A stretch of DNA of 64,000 nucleotides, taken from Bacteroidota bacterium (GTDB lineage Bacteria; Bacteroidota; Bacteroidia; JAIBAJ01). The DNA is taken from NCBI GenBank assembly GCA_947475205.1, contig CANJNG010000005.1, forward strand, positions 1 to 64,000. The letters run 5' to 3'. Shown piece by piece: positions 50,535-59,966 of this stretch. Both the position numbers and the translations under genes were made by a program. Position 1 is the first letter of the stretch. The number at the start of each line of letters is the position of its first letter. Below the pieces are notes generated by a model. It was not told the DNA's origin and did no database searches. It saw only the letters and a list, made by a program, of their open reading frames with translations.

Positions 50535-51977
50535 CTACAATTCATAAACCCTCAAATCATCTTTATCAAAGATTTTCTTGGTAAGGAAAGGCTTTTGAAT
50601 GATAGAGGTATCGGCTTTTGAATCCACCACAAAATACTTTACACCTAAGTTTTTGAAATCATTAAAGGATTTAGAATTGTAGTTTTCATTCAACATAAAT
50701 CCCTTTCTATCCAAATAATACAAAGCGATTACGCCCGAAATGTCATTTTCGATTAAACACAAACCATCTTTAGAAAGCAGGTTTCTCAATTCAGCTTTGT
50801 GATTGTAATAGGCTACATTAAAACCGGGTTCTTTTGGATTCCATCGGCTCTGACATCTGAGATAAGCCGTTAAGGGCAAAATAAAAAGGGCTAAAACTGA
50901 AATTATCACAATCCATTTTTGTTTTGATTGGATTAAGTGAACTGCTCCGTAAGCCACAAGCGTAAACAGAAGAGGGAGGAAGGGAAACAAATAATAATCA
51001 TGAACCAAAGCAATAATATTGGCCTCGAAAATGAAATATCCAATCAGGCAAACACCCAACATTGCAAGCGGTATAAATCGTGAATCGGTGTAAGTCTTAT
51101 TCCTAATCATAAAATAAAATCCGGCAAGGAAGAATAAAACCGCCCCATAGTTTAGCAGTAGTTCGGGGAGAATAGAAACAAATGTTCCGCCAATGATTTC
51201 AAGATAATTGGATTGATATGTATTGCTGAAAATTCCAACCAAAACCCCATCTTTTCCCCACGTTGGGATTACTTTTCCATACCAAACAAAAAATGGAATT
51301 AGGAAAAGTAGAAATGAACCCAATACCAGTAATGCTTTGCCAATCTTTAGCTCACCATTCAAAAGTTTTGGTAGGAAATAAGCAAGGTAAACCGATGCAA
51401 ACAGGATAAACGGCAATTTGCACATAGCGGATAGGGCTAAAAAAGCAAACGAAACCAATAGCTGTTTTTCATTTAATGATTTTATGAATTTGGCAAAAAA
51501 AGCCAAACTCCAAACACCCATTGATAGAGCAAAGTTGTCGGGCAGTGGATTAGTAGTGTAATAAAAGAATAGGGGTGAGAAATTAAAACACCAGGCACCA
51601 ATAGATGCTAATAGTTTATTATTAAACAAGGCATTCAAAAAAGTATAGAACCCCAAAACTGTGAATAACCCAACAAGGAACGTAAGTATTCGGGAGGTTA
51701 AATAACCACCACCAAATAATTTCCCCACCGACGCAAAAAGCCACTGCATCAATGGAAATTCAAGCCTAAGAACTCCATCGGGATAGAGTAAATTATTTAC
51801 TCTCGGATTCCCAATCCAAAAATCCCCCTCCACAAAATTATTAATCACCGTTTGTGTCTGCGTTTGCCGCCACACATGCACGCCCATCAAATCTAAATTA
51901 AAAATCTTGAGATGCAGCAACAGGCTTATCGGTATAAGCGAGGCAAGCAGGGCGAACCTAAGTTTTCGATAACGCAT
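50535..51977 (-). CDS. ArnT-like/GT39-type membrane glycosyltransferase
   Basis: MGVHVWRQTQTQTVINNF N-terminus, polytopic protein of the dolichyl-phosphate-mannose mannosyltransferase type. Confidence 0.75.
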   Translation of the reverse strand: MRYRKLRFALLASLIPISLLLHLKIFNLDLMGVHVWRQTQTQTVINNFVEGDFWIGNPRVNNLLYPDGVLRLEFPLMQWLFASVGKLFGGGYLTSRILTFLVGLFTVLGFYTFLNALFNNKLLASIGAWCFNFSPLFFYYTTNPLPDNFALSMGVWSLAFFAKFIKSLNEKQLLVSFAFLALSAMCKLPFILFASVYLAYFLPKLLNGELKIGKALLVLGSFLLFLIPFFVWYGKVIPTWGKDGVLVGIFSNTYQSNYLEIIGGTFVSILPELLLNYGAVLFFLAGFYFMIRNKTYTDSRFIPLAMLGVCLIGYFIFEANIIALVHDYYLFPFLPLLFTLVAYGAVHLIQSKQKWIVIISVLALFILPLTAYLRCQSRWNPKEPGFNVAYYNHKAELRNLLSKDGLCLIENDISGVIALYYLDRKGFMLNENYNSKSFNDFKNLGVKYFVVDSKADTSIIQKPFLTKKIFDKDDLRVYEL

Positions 51978-52473
51978 CTTTCAATATAGCGATTCCTGCT
52001 TCCATTATTTTTCTAATATCGGCACTAAGGTCAGCAATTTCCTTAAGTACCGCTTTCATTTCATCTAATGTTTGCGATAAATACTTAAGCCTCTCCAAAG
52101 TTTTTTCGAGGTTTTTGGTATCCTGTGCTTTAGCCCAAATATGTTTATATTGATCTATCGCAAAAACAAATTTCCCCAATAGTTCATTCAGCTTGTCTAT
52201 TCCGTCCGGGAAATCATTAAGGATTTCATCAGCTTCCGCTACCTTTTGTTCCAGTTTTTGGTAATCAAGATGTGGCGGAAATGGAGCTCCAGCTTTAATA
52301 ATAGCGTCAATCTCGTCCAGAAGGTTCCTGCTTTCCCTAACTCCAATTAATAATACATAAGTAACATCCGGCTGTCCTTTTTTAACTCCTTCATCAATTT
52401 CGGCTCTTTGTTTTTCGCAAGCTTTCAAAAAGTCTTTTATTTCCCCGGCAGTAGTTGGCAACTTCAGTTCCAT
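51958..52473 (-). CDS. Hypothetical helical protein
   Basis: 171-aa ORF with good start and helical, charged composition; no family recognised. Confidence 0.55.
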   Translation of the reverse strand: MELKLPTTAGEIKDFLKACEKQRAEIDEGVKKGQPDVTYVLLIGVRESRNLLDEIDAIIKAGAPFPPHLDYQKLEQKVAEADEILNDFPDGIDKLNELLGKFVFAIDQYKHIWAKAQDTKNLEKTLERLKYLSQTLDEMKAVLKEIADLSADIRKIMEAGIAILKDALSKT

Positions 52474-52574
52474 TGTGTTTTATTTTCAGAGGGCAATTTT
52501 AATTAATTTCTCATTCAGCAACAATTTTCTTCAATCCCCTAATTTCCTTTCCCCCTCAATATAAAACCACCCCA

Positions 52575-52618
52575 GCCCTGAAAGGGCGAAATACATCAGC
52601 ATAGGGTGCAGCCCTATG
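52575..52618. repeat. Twin-hairpin intergenic element
   Basis: GCCCT-GAA-AGGGC (52575-52587) and CATAGGG-TGCAG-CCCTATG (52600-52618). Confidence 0.7.
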
Positions 52619-52628
52619 ATTCCATAAT

Positions 52629-52859
52629 CTCACCCAATCGAGCAACAATCCCACCGGAACTAGCAATAATCCTACCCGAACTAGCAATAATCCTACCCGA
52701 ACTAGCAATAATCCTACCCAATCGAGCAATAATGCCACCTGATTTAGCAACAATTGTATCTGAACTAGCAATAATTCCACCCGATTTAGCAATAATTGCA
52801 CCCGATTTAGCAATAATGCTACCCGATTTAGCAATAAACTAACACCAACAAGCAACAAT
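52629..52859. repeat. Array D: tandem repeat, exact 21-bp period, 11 units
   Basis: Units start every 21 bp from 52629 to 52839; consensus CCTACCCGAACTAGCAATAAT with variants CCGATTT, CCAATCG; no indels. Confidence 0.95.
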
Positions 52860-52865
52860 AAAAAA

Positions 52866-52899
52866 CGCCCCACCCTTCCCTCATCGGAAGAGTGGGGCG
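52866..52899 (-). terminator. Rho-independent terminator of the gene 52923-53717
   Basis: CGCCCCACcCTTCC-CTCATC-GGAAGaGTGGGGCG; minus strand followed by TTTTT. Confidence 0.8.
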
Positions 52900-52922
52900 A
52901 ACCACCACGAGTAAACAAATCC

Positions 52923-53717
52923 TTAATCCTCCTTTTCGGGTTTCGTAAACTTAATCCCCTTCACAGCATTATATTTAGCATCCCCAAGGCCTTTCACATA
53001 CTTCTTACTTCGCAGCATCAAATCCACCAACCCAAGCTCAGGCTCATAAAGCTCCAAATCCCGAGCATCCGCAGCCTCATCCACCGGAATCTTAGCCGCC
53101 TTCACCGCCGTATTCGCAGTGTCTAACGAGTCATACAGCCCATCCAAAAAAGCAACCGTCCTATTCGCCTCCACCGGAGCATAATTAGCCGAATCTGCTG
53201 CCAGCAGCTGCTTAAACTGATACAAATGTTCCAACCTTTTATCAAAACTCTGTTGGCTCACACTCACTCCTTGTCCCGCCGCATCATCTGCCGCTCCTCC
53301 ATTCGTTCCCCCATTCAAATCCCCTTCTCCGCCTTCAGCAGTTCCACCACCTTTCCCTTTCTTCTTGCTGTGCTTCGAAACATTATCTCCCGTAATCAAA
53401 TCCACAAGCCGCCTCGCATTCTTTATCAATCCATCACCCGCATCCGAACTTTCATAAATCCCCATGCAACCCCTCACAACCTCATCCAGCGGCTCATATT
53501 TCACCCTTCTAGCATCCTCAATCACCTTTAACGGTGCGTCTAAATCATTAAAATCTTTGTTTTTTGTTTTCGCCGCAAGATGTTTCGCCACCAGTTGCGG
53601 CAACTTAATACTCGCAGTACCCGGTGCATAATTACCACCCCAACCGGTATAAATTAAAATCATAGTCTCAGCATTGGCAATGTTTTTATCATGCCCAGTT
53701 TCAGAATTTGAAGCCAT
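52923..53717 (-). CDS. Hypothetical protein with Gly-rich linker
   Basis: 264-aa ORF with strong terminator; KKGKGGGTAEGGEGDLNGGTNGG linker between two helical regions. Confidence 0.6.
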   Translation of the reverse strand: MASNSETGHDKNIANAETMILIYTGWGGNYAPGTASIKLPQLVAKHLAAKTKNKDFNDLDAPLKVIEDARRVKYEPLDEVVRGCMGIYESSDAGDGLIKNARRLVDLITGDNVSKHSKKKGKGGGTAEGGEGDLNGGTNGGAADDAAGQGVSVSQQSFDKRLEHLYQFKQLLAADSANYAPVEANRTVAFLDGLYDSLDTANTAVKAAKIPVDEAADARDLELYEPELGLVDLMLRSKKYVKGLGDAKYNAVKGIKFTKPEKED

Positions 53718-53928
53718 TTTCTTGAAAATTTAAAAGTAAATAAGTATTGAATTATGCCCCAAAAATAAACATTTTTCAATTCCAGACATAATCCCATAAA
53801 ATTTCCCAAAACCCTCTATACAAATAGCCACCATCCCATTAACCTTACAACCAATTACAGGCAGCAGAGTTATTAAAATTAAAATTTCAAATAATCTCAT
53901 CTAAATTTGCCCCCAGAAAATTTAACCA

Positions 53929-54129
53929 ATGAGAGTAGAATTAGAAGTTCCCGACAACAAAGCCGATGCCTTATTAGAAGTGCTAAAAAGTATATCTTTT
54001 GTAAAAATAAACTCCATCTCCCACGAAAATACATTACTAAAAGAAGAAATTAAAGAAGCCATCGCCGAACTAAATTTAGTAAAAACTGGTAAGAAAAAAA
54101 GCTCGAAATCCAAGAGAATTGTTAAATGA
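53929..54129 (+). CDS. Orphan antitoxin-like small protein
   Basis: 66 aa MRVELEVPDNKADALLEVLKSISFVKIN...; ATGA overlap with a decayed RelE-like frame. Confidence 0.65.
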   Translation: MRVELEVPDNKADALLEVLKSISFVKINSISHENTLLKEEIKEAIAELNLVKTGKKKSSKSKRIVK

Positions 54130-54280
54130 GCTTTAATTTGCTCACAATAGCCTCGTTTGATAGGCAACTAAAAAGATTAGCTAAAAATACCCCTCGCTTA
54201 AATCTGAGCTTTCAACTTTAATGGATAGCCTTGAAAATGTCCCCGAGCGAGGTTTCTCAATTGCGGTAGCAACTTTCAAC
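54126..54280 (+). pseudogene. Frameshifted/truncated RelE/ParE-like toxin remnant
   Basis: MSFNLLTIASFDRQLKRLAKNTPRLNLSFQL* then in another frame TLMDSLENVPERGFSIAVATFN*; resembles a RelE-family N-terminus and ...LIDSLxxNPxxG segment. Confidence 0.65.
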
Positions 54281-54316
54281 TAATAACTTTCAACTTGAAA
54301 CTTAGCACCAATACTT

Positions 54317-54994
54317 TCAAGCGTGAAAAAAAATCTCCTCCCACAGTAAAGCAAACCCCGAAAATATATTTACGGGAATTTCACCTTTGCCATCATAGAT
54401 TTTCAAGAGGTCGTATTTATGGTTAATGAGCACATAAACGTGAATAGCCTTTTCGTCGGGGTTCACAATCCAATATTCCTTCACACCATTTTCTTCATAG
54501 AGCTTAAATTTATCGTCAAGGTCTTTTTTGTAGGTAGCCTTAGAAAGTATTTCCACAATTAAGTCGGGAGCTCCAATGCAGCCCGCATCGTCTAATTTGG
54601 CGGGGTCGCAAATCACGCAAATATCAGGTTGAACCACCGTAAAAATATCCTTATTGGCGAGTGATGATTTGCTTTTGTTATGCAGCCTCACATCAAATGG
54701 GGCATTGTATGTCTTACATTTCTGTTTTTCCATGTAAGTGTACAATCTATTAAATATAACACCTGAAATATCTTGATGAACCCTTTTCGGAGCCGGCGAC
54801 ATCAAAAAAATCTTTCCTTTAATCAGTTCCACATATTCTTCAAACCTCCAGGTGAGGTAATCGGCGTAGGTATAGGTGCCGTTTATGTCTAGTTGCGATA
54901 TGTGGGTAATTTCGGGCAATGAAGAAAATTTGAAGCAAAAATAATGGAAATGTAATGAACACTGCCAAATTTTGTAATCAGGACAGGAGGACAA
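54317..54994 (-). CDS. Uma2 family endonuclease (DUF820)
   Basis: YTYADYLTWRFEEYVELIKGKIFLMSPAPKRVHQDISGVIFNRL; VQPDICVICDPAKLDDAGCIGAPDLIVEILS; GVKEYWIVNPDEKAIHVY. Start probably downstream of 54994. Confidence 0.88.
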   Translation of the reverse strand: MSSCPDYKIWQCSLHFHYFCFKFSSLPEITHISQLDINGTYTYADYLTWRFEEYVELIKGKIFLMSPAPKRVHQDISGVIFNRLYTYMEKQKCKTYNAPFDVRLHNKSKSSLANKDIFTVVQPDICVICDPAKLDDAGCIGAPDLIVEILSKATYKKDLDDKFKLYEENGVKEYWIVNPDEKAIHVYVLINHKYDLLKIYDGKGEIPVNIFSGFALLWEEIFFHA

Positions 54995-55107
54995 ATTTCC
55001 GTAAAATCGATTTTAAATCCGAACCCTTTCCCCCTTTTCAAATCTTGTTGAAAACCTATATTTCTTTCGGAATTAACAGCAATGTATTCCCATAATTTTG
55101 CCTCCCA

Positions 55108-56205
55108 ATGGGAAAATTATATAACCGCCCCGATGCCTTGCTATTGTTGCAAGACGGCACCTATTTCAAAGGAAAAGCCGTAGGGAAAATTGGTACAGCC
55201 ACAGGCGAAATTTGCTTCAATACCGGAATGACCGGCTATCAGGAAGTATTTACCGACCCCAGCTATTTCGGGCAAATAATGCTAATGAACAACGTTCATA
55301 TTGGCAATTATGGAATACTAGATACCGAGTCGGAGTCCGAATCCTTAAAAATAGCCGGATTAGTGTGTCGCGAATTTTCCGAAATAGCTAGCCGTCCGCA
55401 ATCAACCCAAACCTTACAAAGTTACTTCGACGAAAACGGAATGGTAGGCATTTCCGATGTAGATACCCGTGCCATAGTTCGCCACATCCGCAGCGAAGGA
55501 GCAATGAATGCCATCATTTCGTCCGACACAAGCGATATTGAAGAGCTGAAAGCTAAATTAGCCAAAGTCCCTTCCATGGCCGGGCTGGAGCTTTCTTCCA
55601 AAGTTTCTACCAAAGAACCCTATTTTATGGGGGACGAAAAAGCTAAGAAAAAAGTAGCGGTGATGGATTACGGTACCAAACTCAATATCCTTCGCCGATT
55701 AGCCGAACGAGGCTGCTACCTGAAAGTGTTTCCGGCAAATACCCCTGCTACTGAAGTTTTAGCTTGGAAACCCAATGGCATAATGCTCACCAATGGTCCC
55801 GGCGATCCTGGGGCAATGACCGATGTAATTGCTCAAGTAAAATCCTTGATTGAAAGCAATATTCCCGTTTTCGGAATTTGCTTAGGGCATCAGCTATTGG
55901 CCGAAGCCAATGGTATCAAAACATACAAAATGCATAACGGCCACCGGGGAATTAACCATCCGGTTAAAAACCTCATTACAGGAAAGTGCGAAGTAACCAG
56001 CCAGAATCACGGCTTTTCGGTGAATGCCGAAATGGTGGCAAACAATCCCGATGTGGAGATTACGCATATAAACCTTAACGATAACACTATCGAAGGTTTG
56101 CGGATGAAAAGCAAGAAAGTTTTTTCGGTGCAGCACCACCCCGAAGCAGCTCCCGGCCCTCACGATAGCACATACTTGTTTGATGAGTTTGTGGCGATGC
56201 TGTAG
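55108..56205 (+). CDS. carA: Carbamoyl-phosphate synthase small subunit
   Basis: FKGKAVGKIGTATGEICFNTGMTGYQEVFTDPSY; GICLGHQLLAEANG; VQHHPEAAPGPHDS. Confidence 0.95.
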   Translation: MGKLYNRPDALLLLQDGTYFKGKAVGKIGTATGEICFNTGMTGYQEVFTDPSYFGQIMLMNNVHIGNYGILDTESESESLKIAGLVCREFSEIASRPQSTQTLQSYFDENGMVGISDVDTRAIVRHIRSEGAMNAIISSDTSDIEELKAKLAKVPSMAGLELSSKVSTKEPYFMGDEKAKKKVAVMDYGTKLNILRRLAERGCYLKVFPANTPATEVLAWKPNGIMLTNGPGDPGAMTDVIAQVKSLIESNIPVFGICLGHQLLAEANGIKTYKMHNGHRGINHPVKNLITGKCEVTSQNHGFSVNAEMVANNPDVEITHINLNDNTIEGLRMKSKKVFSVQHHPEAAPGPHDSTYLFDEFVAML

Positions 56206-56374
56206 GTAATGGCACGCATGATTGTGCTGATAATCTGATTGAAAACTGATTTTGTCCTAACGGCATTTAGATTTTCGATTGTTAGAACAACTTACATAGT
56301 ATTATTGTTCTTTTTCTGTAGCCCTATCCGGTAAATACTCATTACTCTCTACTCATTACTCTCTACTCAATACT

Positions 56375-58150
56375 TTGCTCTCCCTCTTTTCCTTAAATAA
56401 ATACTTCAGGCGATATTGGATTCGGTTTAGCTTGGGAATAGTATTCGTAATTCTCTCCAACATCTTCGCCATTTACCCCGCCAAAGTGGTGCGTTATGCG
56501 GTAGATTTAGTTATAGAAACAGTTGGTGTGGCCCGTCAGTTTCAAGGATTCGGATTGTATGAAGAGTTTCTGCGAACCTTCACCACAGTGCTTATGGTAT
56601 GTGGAATTATGCTGCTATCCATGGCTTTGATGAAAGGCTTTTTTATGTTCTTGATGCGGCAAACAATCATTGTAATGAGCAGGCTGATAGAATATGATAT
56701 GAAAAACGACATCTATGAGCATTACCAAGCACTGAGTCTTTCGTTCTATAAAATAAACAGCACGGGCGATTTAATGAACCGCATTTCCGAAGACGTAAGC
56801 CGGGCACGGATGTATGTTGGCCCCGCTATAATGTACACCACCAACTTAGCCTTTACTATAATTATTGTGCTTTACAGTATGTTTTCGGTAAGCGTAGAAC
56901 TTACTTTTTATGTGCTTTTGCCTTTGCCTCTGATGTCAATATTGATTTATGTTGTGAGTCAGAAAATCAACAAGCAAAGCGAGTTGGTTCAGCAAAAGCT
57001 CAGCAACATAAGTTCCTTCGTTCAGCAAAGTTTCTCCGGCATTCGGGTTTTAAAGGCATATAATCGGGAAGATGCTTATATTGATGCTTTCGAAAAAGAA
57101 AGCCTTTCTTATAAAGATGAATCGCTTACGTTAGCCAAAATTAACTCCTTGTTTTTTCCGGTGATGACTGTCTTGATTGGGCTAAGCACCATAATTACCA
57201 TTTATGTTGGGGGCAAACAGGTTATCACCGGGGAGATAAGTCAGGGAAATATTGCCGAGTTTATAGTCTATATAAATATGCTTACTTGGCCCTTTGCCTC
57301 CATTGGTTGGGTGTCGAGCATTTTGCAGCGGGCGGCAGCATCGCAAAAACGTATCAACGAGTTTTTACACAGTAAACCCGAAATTCAGAATCCTACACAG
57401 GAAGCAAGCTCCATTAAAGGAGAGATAGAATACCGCAATGTAAGTTTCGTTTATCCCGAAAGCGGCATCAGGGCTTTAGATAATATTTCGTTTAAGATAA
57501 ACGCAGGCGAAACCGTTGCCATTATTGGCCGAACAGGTAGCGGAAAAAGCACCATTTCGGCTTTACTTTTAAGGTTATTTGATACCGTGGAAGGCGAAGT
57601 GTTGCTGGATGGAAAGAATATTAAATCAATCAACTTAGACGAGTTGAGGCGGAATTCGGGCTATGTGCCGCAGGATGTGTTTCTGTTTAGCGATACAATT
57701 GCCAATAACATCGCCTTTGGAATTCCCGATAAAACGAATGTTGAAGCCATTGAGCAAGCGGCTAAAGATGCAGACATTTACAGCAATATCTCTGCCTTCC
57801 CCGAAGGATTCCAAACCGTTGTTGGTGAGCGAGGGATAACGCTTTCGGGAGGACAAAAGCAGCGGGTAAGCATTGCCCGGGCCATTATTCGTAATCCAAA
57901 AATATTAGTATTTGATGATTGCCTTTCGGCGGTGGATACCGAAACCGAAGAAACTATTCTGACCAATCTCAAACGGATAATGAAGGGGAAAACCTCTATC
58001 ATTATTAGCCACAGGGTTTCATCGGTGAAAGATGCCGACAGAATTTTAGTGCTTGATGCAGGAAGGGTTGTGGAAAGCGGCAGCCACGAACAATTGCTTG
58101 AGCTTAAAGGCCAGTATTTTGATTTGTATCAGAAACAGGTGAGGGATTGA
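56375..58150 (+). CDS. ABC transporter, MsbA/ABCB-type exporter (TTG start)
   Basis: Six-TM domain plus VAIIGRTGSGKSTISALLLRLFD, LSGGQKQRVSIARAIIRNPKILVFDDCLSAVD. Confidence 0.93.
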   Translation: MLSLFSLNKYFRRYWIRFSLGIVFVILSNIFAIYPAKVVRYAVDLVIETVGVARQFQGFGLYEEFLRTFTTVLMVCGIMLLSMALMKGFFMFLMRQTIIVMSRLIEYDMKNDIYEHYQALSLSFYKINSTGDLMNRISEDVSRARMYVGPAIMYTTNLAFTIIIVLYSMFSVSVELTFYVLLPLPLMSILIYVVSQKINKQSELVQQKLSNISSFVQQSFSGIRVLKAYNREDAYIDAFEKESLSYKDESLTLAKINSLFFPVMTVLIGLSTIITIYVGGKQVITGEISQGNIAEFIVYINMLTWPFASIGWVSSILQRAAASQKRINEFLHSKPEIQNPTQEASSIKGEIEYRNVSFVYPESGIRALDNISFKINAGETVAIIGRTGSGKSTISALLLRLFDTVEGEVLLDGKNIKSINLDELRRNSGYVPQDVFLFSDTIANNIAFGIPDKTNVEAIEQAAKDADIYSNISAFPEGFQTVVGERGITLSGGQKQRVSIARAIIRNPKILVFDDCLSAVDTETEETILTNLKRIMKGKTSIIISHRVSSVKDADRILVLDAGRVVESGSHEQLLELKGQYFDLYQKQVRD

Positions 58151-58171
58151 TGAAGAATAGTGAGCGGCTAA

Positions 58172-58208
58172 TTAAACCTGACAGGTTTCAAAAACCTGTC
58201 AGGTTTAA
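58172..58208. terminator. Perfect inverted repeat between convergent genes, likely bidirectional terminator
   Basis: TTAAACCTGACAGGTTT-CAA-AAACCTGTCAGGTTTAA, 17-bp perfect arms. Confidence 0.75.
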
Positions 58209-58224
58209 ACCGACATAACTCACA

Positions 58225-59199
58225 CTATTCAATCTCCCCAAACCCAATTTCTTTGCTAAAAAAAAGTTGATTGTTTTTCCCTCTCGATTCCAGAATGAGT
58301 TTCTTCAAAGTCCAGTCAATTTTAATAATCCCGAAGTTTTTCTTTACATTTAAAGGGCTAATGCGGTTGCTGTTTTCATAGCTATTTTTCATAAAGAAAT
58401 TGCTATGCGTAAGGCCGCTGCTGGTGAAATCGTAAATAGGGTAGGAGGGAAGGTTATCGGTACGGCATATCTCGCTCAAATGCCGATCACCACTAATAAA
58501 AATGATGTGTTTCTTTTTAGAATTAGCTATCATTTTTTTTAACCGTTCCAGCGATTTTGGGAAATTGAGCCAACCTTCAAAAAATGTTGGTCCCGAAGCA
58601 AACTGAATTCCGCTACCAATAATGGTAACATCTGCATCGTCGGTGTTCAACGTGTTTTCCAACCATTTCCATTGTTCTTCGCCCAGCATATCGGCATCGG
58701 ATCCGGGGTTGTCGCGATGATAGCGGGTATCAAGCAGGATTAGTTTAAGTTTTTCGCCCGTTGTGCCATAATCGTAGGTTGTGTAAACGCCTTTTTGTTG
58801 GCGACGAACTGTGTTTTGGGGTTCGCCTATGAAATCGAGCATCAATTGCTGCGAGGTTTCCTTTTCTGGATAGTTTTTCCCCACATCATTTGCACCATAA
58901 TCATGGTCGTCCCAAATACCCACTACTTTGCAGGCAGCCAGCAGTTTTTTGTAATTGCGATTTTGCAATTGCCGTTGATACATCCGAGCCATTTCGTCCA
59001 TATTACGGGTGTTTGCATATATGTTATCGCCCAACCAAACCCATACCTCGGGTTTATTGGCGATTATATATTTCCACATGGGCTGTCTCGTCCACTGAAA
59101 ACTACACGAACCAAAGGCAAGCGTTTGAATATGATTTTGGGCGGAAAGCGAAAGGGTAACGGAACCTAAAAGAAAGAAAATACAAATGCGGTTTTTCAA
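58225..59199 (-). CDS. PhoD-like alkaline phosphatase/metallophosphatase family protein
   Basis: LAFGSCSFQWTRQPMWKYI; VWVWLGDNIYANT; GIWDDHDYGANDVGKNYP; IFISGDRHLSEI. Confidence 0.9.
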   Translation of the reverse strand: MKNRICIFFLLGSVTLSLSAQNHIQTLAFGSCSFQWTRQPMWKYIIANKPEVWVWLGDNIYANTRNMDEMARMYQRQLQNRNYKKLLAACKVVGIWDDHDYGANDVGKNYPEKETSQQLMLDFIGEPQNTVRRQQKGVYTTYDYGTTGEKLKLILLDTRYHRDNPGSDADMLGEEQWKWLENTLNTDDADVTIIGSGIQFASGPTFFEGWLNFPKSLERLKKMIANSKKKHIIFISGDRHLSEICRTDNLPSYPIYDFTSSGLTHSNFFMKNSYENSNRISPLNVKKNFGIIKIDWTLKKLILESRGKNNQLFFSKEIGFGEIE

Positions 59200-59395
59200 G
59201 AGATGAAAGTGTTTTGAGCGATAAAGTTAATGGTTTTCAGGATGGGAAATTTAGGAGTGCTACAAATTTTAGGTTTTCAATCATAAAGTCAGCAATCACT
59301 ATTTTATCGCAGAAGAGTCAATTCCTCGAAAAGGAAATTATAATTTTACTTTCAAGGTAATTGAATCAATCTATATTTGCTCAATAATTCAAGAA

Positions 59396-59743
59396 ATGGA
59401 AGCTACAGAAAAAGAAACCGCAAAGTTGTATTACAGTATTGGCGAAGTGTCTCAGATGCTGGCTGTAAACTCATCACTTATACGATTTTGGGAAAAGGAA
59501 TTTCCGGTTTTGAAGCCTAAAAAGAACAAAAAAGGCGACAGGCTTTTCACTGTAAAGGATATTGAGAAACTAAAAGAAATTCATGGCTTGGTAAAAGGGC
59601 AAGGATTTAAACTGGCAGGTGCCAAGAAACAACTTCGTTCAAAAGAAAAAATTGAGCCTGTTGGTTTTGAAATAGATAATGTTAAGGCTATTCTAATAAA
59701 TGCTAAATCTAAGTTATTGGCTTTGAAGGAAAGTTTGGATTAA
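59396..59743 (+). CDS. MerR family transcriptional regulator
   Basis: YYSIGEVSQMLAVNSSLIRFWEKEFPVLKPKKNKKGDRLFTVKDIEKLKEI. Confidence 0.92.
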   Translation: MEATEKETAKLYYSIGEVSQMLAVNSSLIRFWEKEFPVLKPKKNKKGDRLFTVKDIEKLKEIHGLVKGQGFKLAGAKKQLRSKEKIEPVGFEIDNVKAILINAKSKLLALKESLD

Positions 59744-59966
59744 GTCTGTTTTCTGAATAAAGGAACTCAAGAAATAGCTGAATCCTACCTTGCAATCAAT
59801 GTTTTCTGCGATTCGAATCTTTCGCATTTTGCTTGATTATTAAGTTTCAAAGGAAATGGGTTGCATAAATAATGAAAATTTATAAACGTTATTTTAATAT
59901 AAAAGCACTCATTCTCAATTTAGGGTCGAGATTACCATATCCTAAAATAATCATCACCTTTGCCGT

